A stretch of DNA of 64,000 nucleotides. Origin: Epiperipatus broadwayi (taxonomy: Eukaryota; Onychophora; Udeonychophora; Euonychophora; Peripatidae). The stretch is taken from contig JAQFVV010012446.1 of NCBI GenBank assembly GCA_028023455.1, positions 1,676,001 through 1,740,000 on the forward strand, in the 5' to 3' direction. Below are positions 44,095 through 54,960 of this stretch, in pieces (positions within the stretch are counted from its first letter, which is position 1; each line of letters begins with the position of its first letter). The position numbers and the translations under genes were made by a program. The notes under the pieces are model-generated. The model ran no database searches and had not been told where the DNA came from. It worked only from the letters and a program-made list of their open reading frames with translations.

Positions 44095-47048
44095 TAATAA
44101 CAAAAACCTGCAAATATAAAGAGAATATTCTTTCATTATTACTTTTATTTTACGCTTACCTGCGTATTCAAGGACGCAGTAGTAAATAATTAACCAATTT
44201 TAATAACACTGATTTCTACTAAGCGTTCTTCTTTTCAGTAGAAACAAACACTCAGAATTATTATAATTTCGCAATTCTTGACATCCATATTATTTTCTTG
44301 ACACCTAATAAACGTCACCCGGGCAAGTCCATTTCGAAGACAGCCACGATAAAAACTACTAGTCTAATCTAATTAGCAAGCTTTCATTCTTATAATGAAA
44401 TTTGTCCACCTGTGAGAAAAATCGGTATACAGACATTTTTCCTTGTGACTCGAGTTTCAAGAGACAATTGAAATAGATGAGTAATGACACCTTTCAGGAA
44501 ATAAATATATATTTTAGAATAAAAGCAAGATATACTTTCAAAAAAAAAAATGTATTTAATAAACAGTAAGTAAATAATACAGTAATATAAACACTGTACA
44601 AGAAAAATCTTGAGCGATGAGTTTAAAATATAACAGATAATAAATATATTAAAAACACAAAAAATATTATTTAGTATAATACAACCAATGAAGTTTTAAT
44701 TGAATGTTTCATGGTGATAAGAGAAAAAGATAAATATGCAGGTAAATTACTTGAAAATATGAAACAAAAATATGAAAAGAGGAAAGGCTTTCAAACCAGG
44801 AGAAAAGCAATTAGTTAATCGGATTAAGCATGAGAACAAATCTCAAAGGACATGAGTTATGACCAGAAGGTAATAACAAATCCACGAAGATGAAGTTGTT
44901 TAAAGAAGACAGATGCAGTGGGACATTACTATAAAACATTCTGGTAGTTTGAGAAACAGTTTCTCGTTTAATTGGATGGAAAAATAACAAATAGTGAAAT
45001 TGGTCTATGCTCATCCACGATTGTCAATAAATCATTGATGGAAGTCATTATCATAGAAATTAAGGGACTATTAAGATTATAAAAAGACATCATTATAGGA
45101 ATGGTGTAAAGTACTAGGTATCACAGGAAAGATTATAGACTAAAAGTTGAGAGAGTTATAATTAATTTTTTTAATATAAGGCATAAAGTTTAAGAACTCT
45201 CTGATTACGTGCACTTTATCTGGTGCTTGAGTGATAGGAATAAGCTTACATAATATGCTGTGTATATTGACGAAATAATTATAGGTAGAGATATATTGAC
45301 GAAATAATTATAGGTAGAGATAGAAGGATTTTTGAACTGGCGGTAAAATTGTATGGATGTGAACCAGCAGCACTTTATAAAAGTCAAATAACTGGTGTTA
45401 GTTAAGTTCCAAAAATATTATTATATTAAATAATTTGGGACCATTATAACTAAACTGCTTCCAATACTGGAAATCTTAAGAAAATTCGGTAAAGTGATAT
45501 TTAGTAGATAATCACATATTTACAATGGAAAAGATAAGATTTAAGTCAGATCTATAATATGTATAGATCAAGAATTGCTCTATACCCTTATAAATGAAAA
45601 ACATCTAGTTCAAAATAAATCCCATAAATATCTCTAACATAGTTATGGCACCATGATCTATGCCAAAATAATAGTATTGTATAATTCTTCAAAGCAGATA
45701 AAATAAACAGTGCAGAAATAAAATTTTTACCATGAACAGGGAGGGATATTTTAAGATAATATGCTTTGATAACAAGAAAAAGAGATAAGAGCTGATCAAG
45801 ATAAGAACTTAGATAAATGGAAAAACATATAAATTAATTTATTTAAAAGTGAGAACAAAAAAAATCAACGTTATTGGATGAGGATGATCTAGAATCAATA
45901 AATATACATAAATAAAAATTAACAAATGAAATATCAACACAAGTACTACTCCAACACAAAAAATAATTATTACTAACAGTAATGTCAAGAGAATACGATA
46001 CAAATTTATAAATTTATACGAAAAATGTATTATGTTCGTTTCATTCAGATTTACTGGATAAACAATTAAAAGTTAATCATTTGTTAATTAAAAATAAGTT
46101 ATCATTAATGATTTTTTCAAGATAAGTATATGAAACTGGCACAAACCAAAGCAATATATGTTGTAAAACCGTAAATTTAGATTCTAAACATAATGAAAAA
46201 AATATCATTTACATAAATTAAAAATAAAATAGGATCCCAAGACTAAACCTCATGGTGTGCAATAATTAGCTATTGTAAAAGAACTAATAACCTTAGAAAT
46301 ATCCATTGCCTGCTTTCTATTCTTTTTCATGAAAAAAATACTTTGAAAATCATAAAAATATAGATATTTAAATAAAATTTTATTGAGAATGTCTTAATAG
46401 AGGTGAGAGCTGGTTTGATAAATATTATAATATAGTTATTAATAGTTGTTTATTTCAATCTTACTTTGATTGGTTATTTATTTATTAAACACTTTAGATA
46501 AATCTAAATATATAACACCAGTTTGGTGATGATTATCAAGGAATGACATGAAATTGCATATACGATTATAGAAAACATCCAATATACTTCTACCCAAAAT
46601 AAAACCATTTGGTACTCAGACAATATAATATTTTAAATAAAAATGATATCATTTTCTCTTTAACCATAATTTCCAACAGTTTGGAAAACATAGAAATAAT
46701 AAAAATTGATTGAAAATTATCAAAATGCAAGACATTAACTCTTTTTAAAAATAGATATGATAAATGATCCAGCTTATAAGGAAAAATTAAATAAGTAAAC
46801 AAGAATGGGGATAAAAAGATTTATTTTAAGAATTTTATATATTAAACTATATATTTTGTCTGAACAAACAGAATTTAAATGATCAATTATGCAAAACAAT
46901 TGAAAATTAGTAACATTCATATATAAAAAGGAATTAAGGCAAAAAAAAAGATCTTGCTTTGATACATTATCTATTGGTACATATGAAAAAAAAACACAAA
47001 TTATTACTAAATACACCATTTCCTTTATTTTACTGTAATATATTATAT

Positions 47049-47404
47049 AAATGTAATTTATCCACTCTACTTTGAAGACTTTTTAAAAAACCCTTTTATC
47101 GTACATATATGCATATACAATCTTAAAATGTTTCAACTATCCTGCAGTCTTCTTCAGAGCCACATTTACTTTAATTTGAAACTTTTTAGCAAAAATCTTT
47201 TTTATTGTATATATATATGCAATCTTACATTCTGACTGTTCTGCAATTCAGATCCACTCCTATTTTAATTTTTAGGAAATTAAAATAGGAATGGCTCTGA
47301 AAAAGACTGCAGGACAATCGAAAAGTAAGAGTGTGTACATATATACAATAATTTTTTTTTTCTTTGCTAAAAGTGGTCAAAATAAAGTGGATAAATTACA
47401 TTCA
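47049..47404. mobile_element. Foldback with family D hammerhead-like arms
   Basis: AATGTAATTTATCCACT at the left mirrors AGTGGATAAATTACATT at the right. Each arm carries a hammerhead-like string: minus 47124-47160 and plus 47294-47325. It is inserted in the old LINE. Confidence 0.7.
47124..47160 (-). ncRNA. Hammerhead-like motif, family D, degenerate
   Basis: Minus strand CTGAAGA, A, GACT...AGTT as stem II, GAAAC. No GTC follows at the expected distance, so only the core half is kept. The mirror plus copy at 47294 reads CTGAAAA...GAAAAG. Confidence 0.45.
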
Positions 47405-48003
47405 TATTTAAAAATAATCATTAAATCAATCATCAGTATATTTTCCATTATTTTGAGCTTCCAATACATTAGGAATGTATTTTATAAACTTAATTTTATT
47501 TGACAAAGGTTTTTTTATTATAGAGTGAATTAATTTCCATTACAGATAAGTATTTTTATCAATACATTTTTTTTTATTATATTGAATTTCCTGATATCAA
47601 ATTTAATTTCAGTAGTTAATTATTTTTTAAGTTTACTAAATTTCCACATATGAACTTTAAATAATTTCTTTGATTAATCTTTTCCACTAAATTATTATTT
47701 ATCCATGCCTGAGCGTCTTCCGATGTTCCTTATCAATTTAAAACAAACTGTCGATTTTGTAACACAAGATTTAAAATAACCTGAAATTTAAAAATTGCAG
47801 ACTCAACATCATTTAAAGCAAAAATATTATCTTAGTTCTGATTAAATGATAATTTATTATGGGATAACTTATTAATATATGAACAAGTTTTTATCTGTTA
47901 CTGGCAGTTAAATAATTTTAACAGTCACCAAATGATTGGCAATAGATGATTCATAATTTAGGTACTAATTTGATCTCACAAATATATGATCCAAAATAGA
48001 TAA

Positions 48004-48403
48004 ACCATTAAAACATCATGTAATAATGTGATGTTTTAATGGTGTAATACCAATCCTAATCAAAGAATAATAGTGCCTGTGGTTACTAAAAAATGAAGCA
48101 CCAAAATATATAGATACTGAACTGGATTCAGATCTGTATTGCTTGGACTGAATACCTCATTATCTTTTAAATTTGGGCTGATAGATTTGTGGTTAACCAA
48201 AAAGGTAAAAGGTGGGTGCAGGAGGGTGCATCAGATCCAAAGATTAGGCTCACTGCTCCCAGACCTAAGGCTCCTCACTGATGAAAATCACAATGTAGAA
48301 ACTAATCTGGAAATATTAGATGGAAAGGCACTTGATAGAGATACTTCTATCATCTATTCAATGCTAGAGCTTGCACTAGGTGGCACTATTGTATGGGAAA
48401 ATT
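48004..48403 (+). mobile_element. Family A hammerhead element inside an old LINE
   Basis: Starts with the hairpin AAACATCATG..ATGTGATGTTTTAATGG, then the usual unit, and stops at TGGGAAAATTTACC where the LINE L3 begins. Hammerhead at 48265. The 97-codon frame 48139-48432 is a by-product. Confidence 0.75.
48265..48323 (+). ncRNA. Hammerhead ribozyme motif, family A
   Basis: CTGATGA 48278-48284, GAAAC 48298-48302, ATC as cleavage triplet; inner stem I TCCTCA with TGGAAA is weak, and stem II (AAATCACAATGTA) no longer pairs well. Confidence 0.5.
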
Positions 48404-49842
48404 TACCTATTTTGTGTGTTGTATTTGAGTGAAATGGAAAGAGCAATAGAAAGATTAGGAAGAGGAATAGAGATACCATTAATAGGTAGTAAGAGAGTAT
48501 ATTAGGTCTTTTTTTTGCAGATGATATATTTTTGTGTGCAAAAAGAAGAGATGATAGGGAAGTTATGCTAAGGACATGTGCAAGGGTGGGTAAAGAGATG
48601 GGGATTAAATTTAGTAAAGAAAAATCAAATATAATGATGGTTAATACTGGGGAAAGAGAAGATGTAGAATTTTTATTGGGAGATATTAAGTGTGGTGAAT
48701 AGATATAGTTATTTGGGAATTATTTTAAGTCATCAAAAAATTATTTGGATGAATGGGGGGAAAAAAGATAAATGAAGCAAATATAAGAAAGGGATGGATA
48801 AAGAAATTAAGTGTTTTCATATAATAAATATGATGTAGCTAGAACTATATAGAAGGGAGTTGCAATAGCAGGTTTAACATATGGTAATGATGTATTATGT
48901 GTTAGTAAAGGTGTATTAAATTACTTAGAAAAAGTTCAAAGAGAAGTAGGAAAACATGCATTGGATGCACATGTATGGACAGCAAGGGAGGCAAATCAAG
49001 GAGAAATGGGATGGCCAAGTTTTCATATGAGAGATGCAAAAAGTAAAATGAAAATGTTTGGTAGATTGCAGTTTATGGATAATAAAAGAATAGCCAAAAT
49101 AGTATTTAACTGGGTTATGAGTAAAGGACAGGTAACAAGATGGGCAAGAAAGGTAATGCTGTATGCAAAAGATTTGGGTAAAGAATTTATATAAGTATAT
49201 TTATACAAAAGATGGATGAAAGGTATTAGGAGGATTGTTGAGTGTTATAGTGGTAAGGAATGGGATAAAAGAATAGATTTATTAATAAAGAATCGGGAGT
49301 TAGAGAGATGGAGAACTAGTATGGAGAGTAAAAAGAGCTTAAATATATATAGAAATAAACAGAATATTAGGTGCGAGTTAATATATGATAATAGTAAGGA
49401 AAGTAGTTTATTGTTTAAGGCTCGAACAGGATCTTTAGCAACAAGAGAATATACATGTAAGTGGAAAAATATGGGTGATTTATTCTGTAAATTATGTAAG
49501 GAAGGAATAGAAAATATTAGGCATCTGTTAATTGAATGTAAATGCTTGAAAACAGAAAGGGCACATATAATGAAGTTATGGAAGAATAAATATGAAAAAA
49601 GTGATTATACAGAAAGTGGATTATTGGTTTTTATTCTGGGTTTGGGAAAAGATAAGGGGGATTTAGATATAAAGGCCATAGAGTTAACAAAGATTATGTT
49701 GTGGAATGGGATGGAGCAGAATATGGGTAAACTTAGACTGAAGAATGGAAAATAAAGTGGCTAATAGGTTTCTCTGGGCATAATTGTTGAAAGATTCTTG
49801 ACTCCGTTTAAAGAGAAGCTACAGTACATCACATCACATCAT
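48404..49842 (+). mobile_element. LINE copy L3, 5'-truncated pseudogene
   Basis: Begins at the RT motif B/C region (ACCTATTTTGTGTGTTG), keeps FADDIFLC-type coding near 48520, and ends in (ATCAC)n at 49825-49842. Several small deletions and shifts break the frame, but 49216-49755 (179 codons) is open through the CCHC end (CKLC..IRHLLIEC) to the natural stop, and supplies intact sequence at the sites where L1 has stops. Confidence 0.85.
49216..49755 (+). pseudogene. LINE C-terminal CCHC region, longest open piece
   Basis: 179 codons with the zinc-knuckle (CKLC, then H and C in IRHLLIEC) and the KDKGDLDIKAIELTKIM tail. This is the most complete version of the C-terminus in the window. The preceding frame 48961-49194 ends in a stop and shift. 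Confidence 0.8.
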
Positions 49843-51044
49843 TATTTTAAGAATGAGTTATGTATGTAGATGAAAAGATGGTTTGATTAAAACTATTTGA
49901 TTTTCTATTAAAGAATAGACAGTATGTATCAATAACACTTTTGTTTCCAGTGCTTATGATTGTTACAGTAATAGATATAAAGTGTCAATATGAAATGGGC
50001 ACCTTTTTCATACTGAGATCTGGTATGTTATCTGCCTAGTTAAAGTTAATATCCTTATTTCCCATTTTTGATTATCAAGTATGAAACATATTGTCTATTT
50101 GATAGTTGGAGAATGTCATGCCCTGAATAGTATCATATAAGTGTTTTAAAACTCACTTACCTGGATGCTTATAAATGAATGAACAGATGCAGAGAATTAC
50201 AAAGCTTATGTAATGACTGAAAATGATGATCAGCAGTGTCTAATCGAACATTTGCACACTAGTGCAATGACATTCCATAAGTTATTGGTGAAAATGAATA
50301 TGAACTTGAATGAATCATTGTTGGAAATACTTATTTTTGCTGTGGGCACACCAGTGCTTAATTGCTTGTATATAATTACACCACAGATGTTTGTTTTAAG
50401 AAACAGTATTTGTACATAGTTGGATATTGCCCCTCACAACTATTGCAATGTCCTTAGGCATATGATAGTACACTCAGAGAACAAGAAGTTTTCATGAATT
50501 AAAAACTCAATTTCATTTGATAATTTATTGTCACTACAGATTTTTTTAGCGAGAAGATTCCTATATCTGTATATATGATAAAATCAATGTGGATTAACAG
50601 TCCATCTTGTAATAGAAATATGCCATCTGGCCATATGAATAGATTATGAACATCAAATAATAATGCTAAATTCTGACCGTTCGAGAATGTGTTATCCAAT
50701 GGACACTGCTTAAAAGATAATGATGAAGAGCAATATTGAGTTTCTGAGCCATATCAGATTATAGAACTGTGCCCTTCCAGCAGTGAAGTGCTACATGACA
50801 TTGCAGAAGATCAAGGTGAAATGATTATATGAATGCAGATCATGGACAAAAGCCTACAAAGGATTTATTGGATTACGTTTGTTATTCACTATAAGAATAA
50901 GTGATGCAGTGAACTGCAGAACACTAGCTATTAATTGAGAACTGATAATCAGGAGATAATCAACACTTGTACAAAATTTACATATTTGTATTACTTTTTT
51001 TTCTGTACAAAAATTATCCATTATCATACTAATCTATGTTTAAT
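49843..51044. other. No gene recognised
   Basis: The 68-codon frame at 50213-50419 is unrecognised. Part of this stretch may be the eroded middle of the Jockey/CR1-like LINE, since its endonuclease start lies upstream on the minus strand (51375-51049). Confidence 0.35.
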
Positions 51045-51375
51045 AAATTTATTGGGGGGGGGGGGATACAAATGAAATAACAACACCAACAAAATCTAGA
51101 ATGGCACTTGAGCATGATCTATATAAAGCAACAACAGTAAATGTAAACCAATGGTAACTCAAATTAAGCAAAGTGCTTTCTGCAGTGGTAAGTGTTGGAA
51201 TATGATAATTAACATTACTATTTATTTTTATGAAAACCATTGCATCTCTCAAACATGAATGAATCCATGAAAAAATAATGCTTGAATATTGATCCAGAAT
51301 ATGTAAATGCTGCTCTTCCATAGAAATCCAAGATTCAATTAAAATTATAACATCGTAAAAACCCATATGAAAATT
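51045..51375 (-). pseudogene. APE-type LINE endonuclease, N-terminal part
   Basis: 105 codons whose residues 4-14 (YDVIILIESWI) match the early YDIIxLTETW motif of APE-like LINE endonucleases, and whose residues 71-83 (FTFTVVALYRSCS) match the AVYRSP region. HSC at about residues 36-38 and the VxIKI stretch after it also fit the family. The catalytic E is present in IESW. A G10 run at 51054 follows. Same strand as, and probably originally part of, the LINE at 44750-48003. Confidence 0.6.
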
Positions 51376-51984
51376 ATTTAAATAAGCTATGAGTTTATCG
51401 TAGTTAACTGTAATACTTTATATATATTTGAATCAAAACTATTAAAAGCAACCAAAGTTTCTTTTTGAGAAAAGATTATATGAGGCCGCATTTTAGAAAT
51501 AAATCTCAGAAGACTATTGACTCTGTTTTACTTTTAATTAGCATACCATTCTTTATAAACTATCTTTTGCATTCTTTGATTAGTCATCTATAATGAATAA
51601 TTTACCTCACCAATTGATCACAATACTTATAATACACTTTAAACATATATAGGTGAAGTTAATAAAATTTTTTCACAAATAACGTTTAGCTTAGTGCTTT
51701 CGGAGTATGTTTACTCCATATTCATAGCCATTATTATGTGTAAACGTAATGAATGCAAATATATGCAAATCATTATCCTGTCCAATTTTTTCAATATTGT
51801 AAAGCAGGCACCCCTTCGATTGATGGCATTTGGATCGTTAGCAATGCGAATACGCTTCTTTTATTTTTCTTTTGGTGTCATAGGTAGATTTACATAAATA
51901 CATCAATTACTTTCACTTAATAAAATATCAAAAACTGAATTAACAGATTTTTTTTTTTTGTTTTCATCAAAAATGATTTGACTT
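51376..51984. repeat. Relative of foldback M within A+T-rich DNA
   Basis: At about 51680-51740 TTAGTGCTTTCGGAGTA..TACTCCATATTCATAGCC matches the arm hairpin of the element at 40664, with a changed but still pairing stem. The 67-codon frame at 51694 lies on it. Confidence 0.5.
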
Positions 51985-52480
51985 AAAAAACCCAGATATA
52001 TTAATCTTTAACTGAGGTTTAAATTTTATTTGGGTTAGGGATAATCTCTATGTTAATAAATGTTTTGTAATAATTATTAATGTATTTATCTAGAGTGGAT
52101 AGTGCCAAAGCTGTGGATGGAATAATTTGGATACTTGTAAATCAAAATGTAACAATTTATTGTTAATAAATACTGAATATATGATGAAGATAAAGGGGAG
52201 AGATTGTGACCTGGGAGAACTGATGGTACTGGTTCGGAACAAAATGCACCTTGAGGATCATTTGCCTTTTAAGATATTTTTGTTCACATTTTTCAAAAGT
52301 GTGTGATGGAAACATATATATTAATCTTTAACTGATATTTAAAGTTTATATCTGGGCTATATATAATCTCTAATTTAATAAAAGATTAATAATAATGGTT
52401 AATGTATTTATCAAGACTGGATCATGTAAAAGTTGTGGGTGGAGGAAGTTTGACACCTGTAAATCAAAATGTAACCATTT
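51985..52480 (+). repeat. Dispersed repeat E, copies 3 and 4
   Basis: Copies at about 51985-52160 and 52310-52480, both with TATTAATCTTTAACTGA, TTTATATCTGGG-like, GATAATCTCTA/TATAATCTCTA and AAAGTTGTGGGTGGA-like blocks. Confidence 0.6.
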
Positions 52481-53268
52481 AAAGAAAGTAATTACAAAAA
52501 CCTGAAATACCTGGTTTGTGTTTTATACAAAAATATTTTCAATATTATTGATAAAAAACTTTTTAATTTTAAGCTTTTCTGCTATTTTTGTAATAATCAT
52601 TGATAAATCTTAATTTTTCTGATAAGAAATTCCTTGTACTTCCATTTAATAATCCATATAATAATGTCCCATAGTTTCAATTTTATCATTAAACAAAGAG
52701 ATTCATAAGAATCACATGAATTCGCTAAGCATATTAATTCTTGATTATTTCTGTTGATATTATTACACAGAGAAATCAAATGCTGCCGAAATGTTGCAAC
52801 TATAATTAAAACCTCCAATATAGGAATATATCGTAACTGGTAATAATTTTAATTTTTTTCAAACCATCTGTCAAAATTACATCTGAGGAACTGTTATTTA
52901 TTATGGCGGAGTTTAAAGTTATCATCAATTTGGTAATCTCATAAACAATGCATCTCCATATCTGCTTCCCCCCCCCCCAAAGATATCTATCTGTAGATGG
53001 CTTCTAATCCGCAAAATGTTAGCTTTTGTTACACCCCATACATAATACAAAATTTCCATTTCTAGGTAGCAATTCATTTCACATCTTATATAAAGCTATT
53101 TTATAAAAAAAAATTCTGACTCCAATGAAATAAAATATAAATTAGTAAAGATATAATATTAAAAAAAACCAATTAAAACTAATTACTTAGAACGAGACAA
53201 GTGAAATACATGTAATCCTAGAGGGACTTAGTGGTAATTTGAATTAACAGTTCATTATTTTATTTTAG
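52481..53268. other. No gene recognised; one open minus frame
   Basis: The minus frame 52597-52818 extends upstream to an acceptor-like ATTATTACCAG near 52840 and encodes a mixed-composition sequence with ATFRQHLISLCNNINRNNQ; no family recognised. C11 run at about 52970. Confidence 0.3.
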
Positions 53269-53367
53269 TTATCAGCCAAGACAGCATGTTGTGGCCAAAG
53301 GTGAAAGGTGCTAAGAATCCCCTGATTGCTGACCCAAGCTACCATTTGTTGATGACTTTTTATTTAG
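53269..53367 (+). CDS. Possible 99-nt internal host exon
   Basis: Preceded by TTATTTTATTTTAG and followed by GTACTT, with a frame open across the whole segment and equal phase at both ends (2 + 96 + 1 bases). It encodes SMLWPKVKGAKNPLIADPSY followed by HLLMTFYLG. Base composition is clearly higher in G+C than the neighbours. I do not recognise the protein and no companion exon was found, so a relic of mobile DNA remains possible. Confidence 0.3.
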
Positions 53368-53506
53368 GTACTTAAAACTGCAGACCACTTTCAAGTGAAG
53401 GAATATTGCAAGAATTGGAAAAACGGTCTTGTATTAAATAGGATATTATTGCACTTGTGAAGTTAGAAGAAAAAATAAAGAGACAGCAGTTAAAATATCT
53501 CTGTCA

Positions 53507-53555
53507 GGAACCCCTGACCTTGGTTTCATGCTTTGACACTCCTCAGAGAGGTGCC
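53507..53555 (-). ncRNA. Hammerhead ribozyme motif, family C, intact core
   Basis: Minus strand CTGAGGA (53546-53540), stem II GTGT-CAAA-GCAT, GAAAC (53527-53523), CAAG, GTC (53518-53516). Stem I ACCTCT with AGGGGT gives six pairs (one G-U). Stem III can form ACC with GGT. All catalytic residues present. Confidence 0.65.
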
Positions 53556-53761
53556 AGGGTAGGTTCAGACACTAGATTTAAAAATACCAACCCAAACCCA
53601 GCATTTATCTAAAAGTTATCTATTGAGTGAAAAATCTGAAATTTTCAGACATGTACATGTCGACATGTACATGTCTTCAAACCCAGCTATTCAACTCAAT
53701 TAGCTATATGGGGCTGATAGATCTTCAACCATATCATATATTAGTGTCTTAACCTACCTTG

Positions 53762-53807
53762 GCACCTCTCTGAGGAGTGCCAAAGCATAAAACCAAGGTC
53801 AGGGGTT
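53762..53807 (+). ncRNA. Hammerhead motif, family C, G12 lost
   Basis: CTGAGGA 53770-53776, stem II GTGC-CAAA-GCAT, AAAAC instead of GAAAC, GTC 53798-53800, stem I ACCTCT with AGGGGT. Confidence 0.5.
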
Positions 53808-54182
53808 TGGGGGGGTGGGGTTCCTGACAGATATTCTAACTGCTTTCTCTGGCTAAGCATTTATCACAAAGCTTGTTGAGGAAAGCAATCCTCGTTGTTT
53901 ATAACTTACAAGCTTAAGATAATAGGGTCATGTGATCTATGACTCTTATTTTGACTATTTATAGTCTCTGCCTTAAGTCTTATGTGATGTTACATTGCTA
54001 AGACTACTAATATATGGTATGGCTGAAGATCTATCAACCCCATATAGCTATTTGAGTGGGATAGCTGAATTTGAAGACATGTAGATGTCTGAAAATTTCA
54101 GATTTTTCACTCAATAGATAACTTTTAAATAAATGCTGGCTTTGGGTTGGTATTTTTGGATCTAGTGTCTGAACCTACCCTG

Positions 54183-54228
54183 GCACCTCTCTGAGGAGTG
54201 TGAAAGCACAAAACCAAGGTCAGGGATT
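54183..54228 (+). ncRNA. Hammerhead motif, family C, G12 lost
   Basis: CTGAGGA 54191-54197, stem II GTGTGAAAGCAC (GTG with CAC), AAAAC instead of GAAAC, GTC 54219-54221. The stem II change (GCAT to GCAC) makes a better pair than in the other copies. Confidence 0.5.
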
Positions 54229-54474
54229 TGGGGGGGGGGAGTTCCTGACAGAGATATTTTAACTGCTTTCTCTGGCTAAGCATTTATCACAAAACTTGTT
54301 GAGGAATTGGCAATCCTCATTGTTTATAAGTTTGGAATTCTTTTGTTACATTACTAGTAGATTTACATTTTTAATTTGTTATATCTAGCTAAATATCCAA
54401 AATTGGTTAGTAAGTGGATAACTAGCTTATTCTTAGCTTGGGGAAAGTAAAAATCACATGTTAATAAGAAAGTT

Positions 54475-54590
54475 TGTTGATATGATGTAGAGAAGAAAAA
54501 TTATGAATCAGAAAAACTGGATAAAATTTGGAGACCATCCTGCAGTATATTGATCATTCTTGAAAGTGGTGATGATGATTATCAGTAATC
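54475..54590 (+). mobile_element. RTE-like LINE extreme 3' end
   Basis: Matches the last coding bases and tail of 25543-26617 in plus orientation: TGGATAAAATTTGGAGA and GTGATGATGATTATC. Confidence 0.5.
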
Positions 54591-54649
54591 AAAAGAATCA
54601 TTTCTAAACCAGTCAGCTCTATTTCTTATTTTACTGATTATTAATCTAA

Positions 54650-54960
54650 AAATAGTAGCAAATTTTTCTATACACTAGTGAGTGCTACCTAGTGCAAGTT
54701 CTAGTAATCAATAGATGCTAGAAGACTGGATATTTTAATTCTTATCCAGTGCCTTCTCATCCAGTATCTTCAGACTAGTTTTTAGCTTATAAATTTCATC
54801 AGTGAGGAGAAGACACTGGATAGAGATTAAAATGCATAAGCTTGTAGCATCTATTGATTACTGTAGCTTACCTTAGGTGGCACTACTGTTCAATCAAATT
54901 TGCCACTGTTTTAACAGCTTGTGAAAGCATACTAAAAGGTGGTCATATATTTTTATGGCT
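54650..54960. mobile_element. Family A hammerhead element, inverted
   Basis: Minus arm 54660-54806 includes a hammerhead (CTGATGA at 54802-54796 minus; AAAAC instead of GAAAC; GTC at 54775-54773 minus); the plus arm starts GACACTGGATAGAGATTAAA and ends near TGGTCATATATTTTTATGG. Confidence 0.65.

Larger units (their letters stand above)
44750..48003 (-). mobile_element. Jockey/CR1-like LINE, old, with nested insertions
   Basis: Reading minus from 48000: an endonuclease end ILDHIFVRSN (near 47990), a linker with INNNLVEKINQRNYL (near 47700), then RT: ILVYLFNFSL and an IFKK..DNF block (46700-46830), FSKLLEIMVKEKMISFL and LSTKW-type (46600-46690), and GLVLGSYFIFNLCK (about 46205-46262), the equivalent of the GVPQGSVLGP motif. 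Frames are broken many times; pieces 44811-45014, 45205-45387, 46590-46802 and 46774-47019 belong to it. A 32-bp tandem duplication lies at 45268-45325. A foldback (47049-47404) is inserted between linker and RT, and its upstream end is cut by a hammerhead element at 48004. Confidence 0.7.
53475..54345. mobile_element. Family C hammerhead repeats, nested inverted cluster
   Basis: One minus copy (about 53475-53670) and two plus copies (about 53740-53940 and 54085-54345). The minus and last plus copies are mirror images from TCTATTGAGTGAAAAATCTG outward; a second inverted match links 53675-53745 with 54005-54075 (ATATATGGTATGGCTGAAGA). A perfect 28-bp palindrome sits at 53647-53674. Confidence 0.7.
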
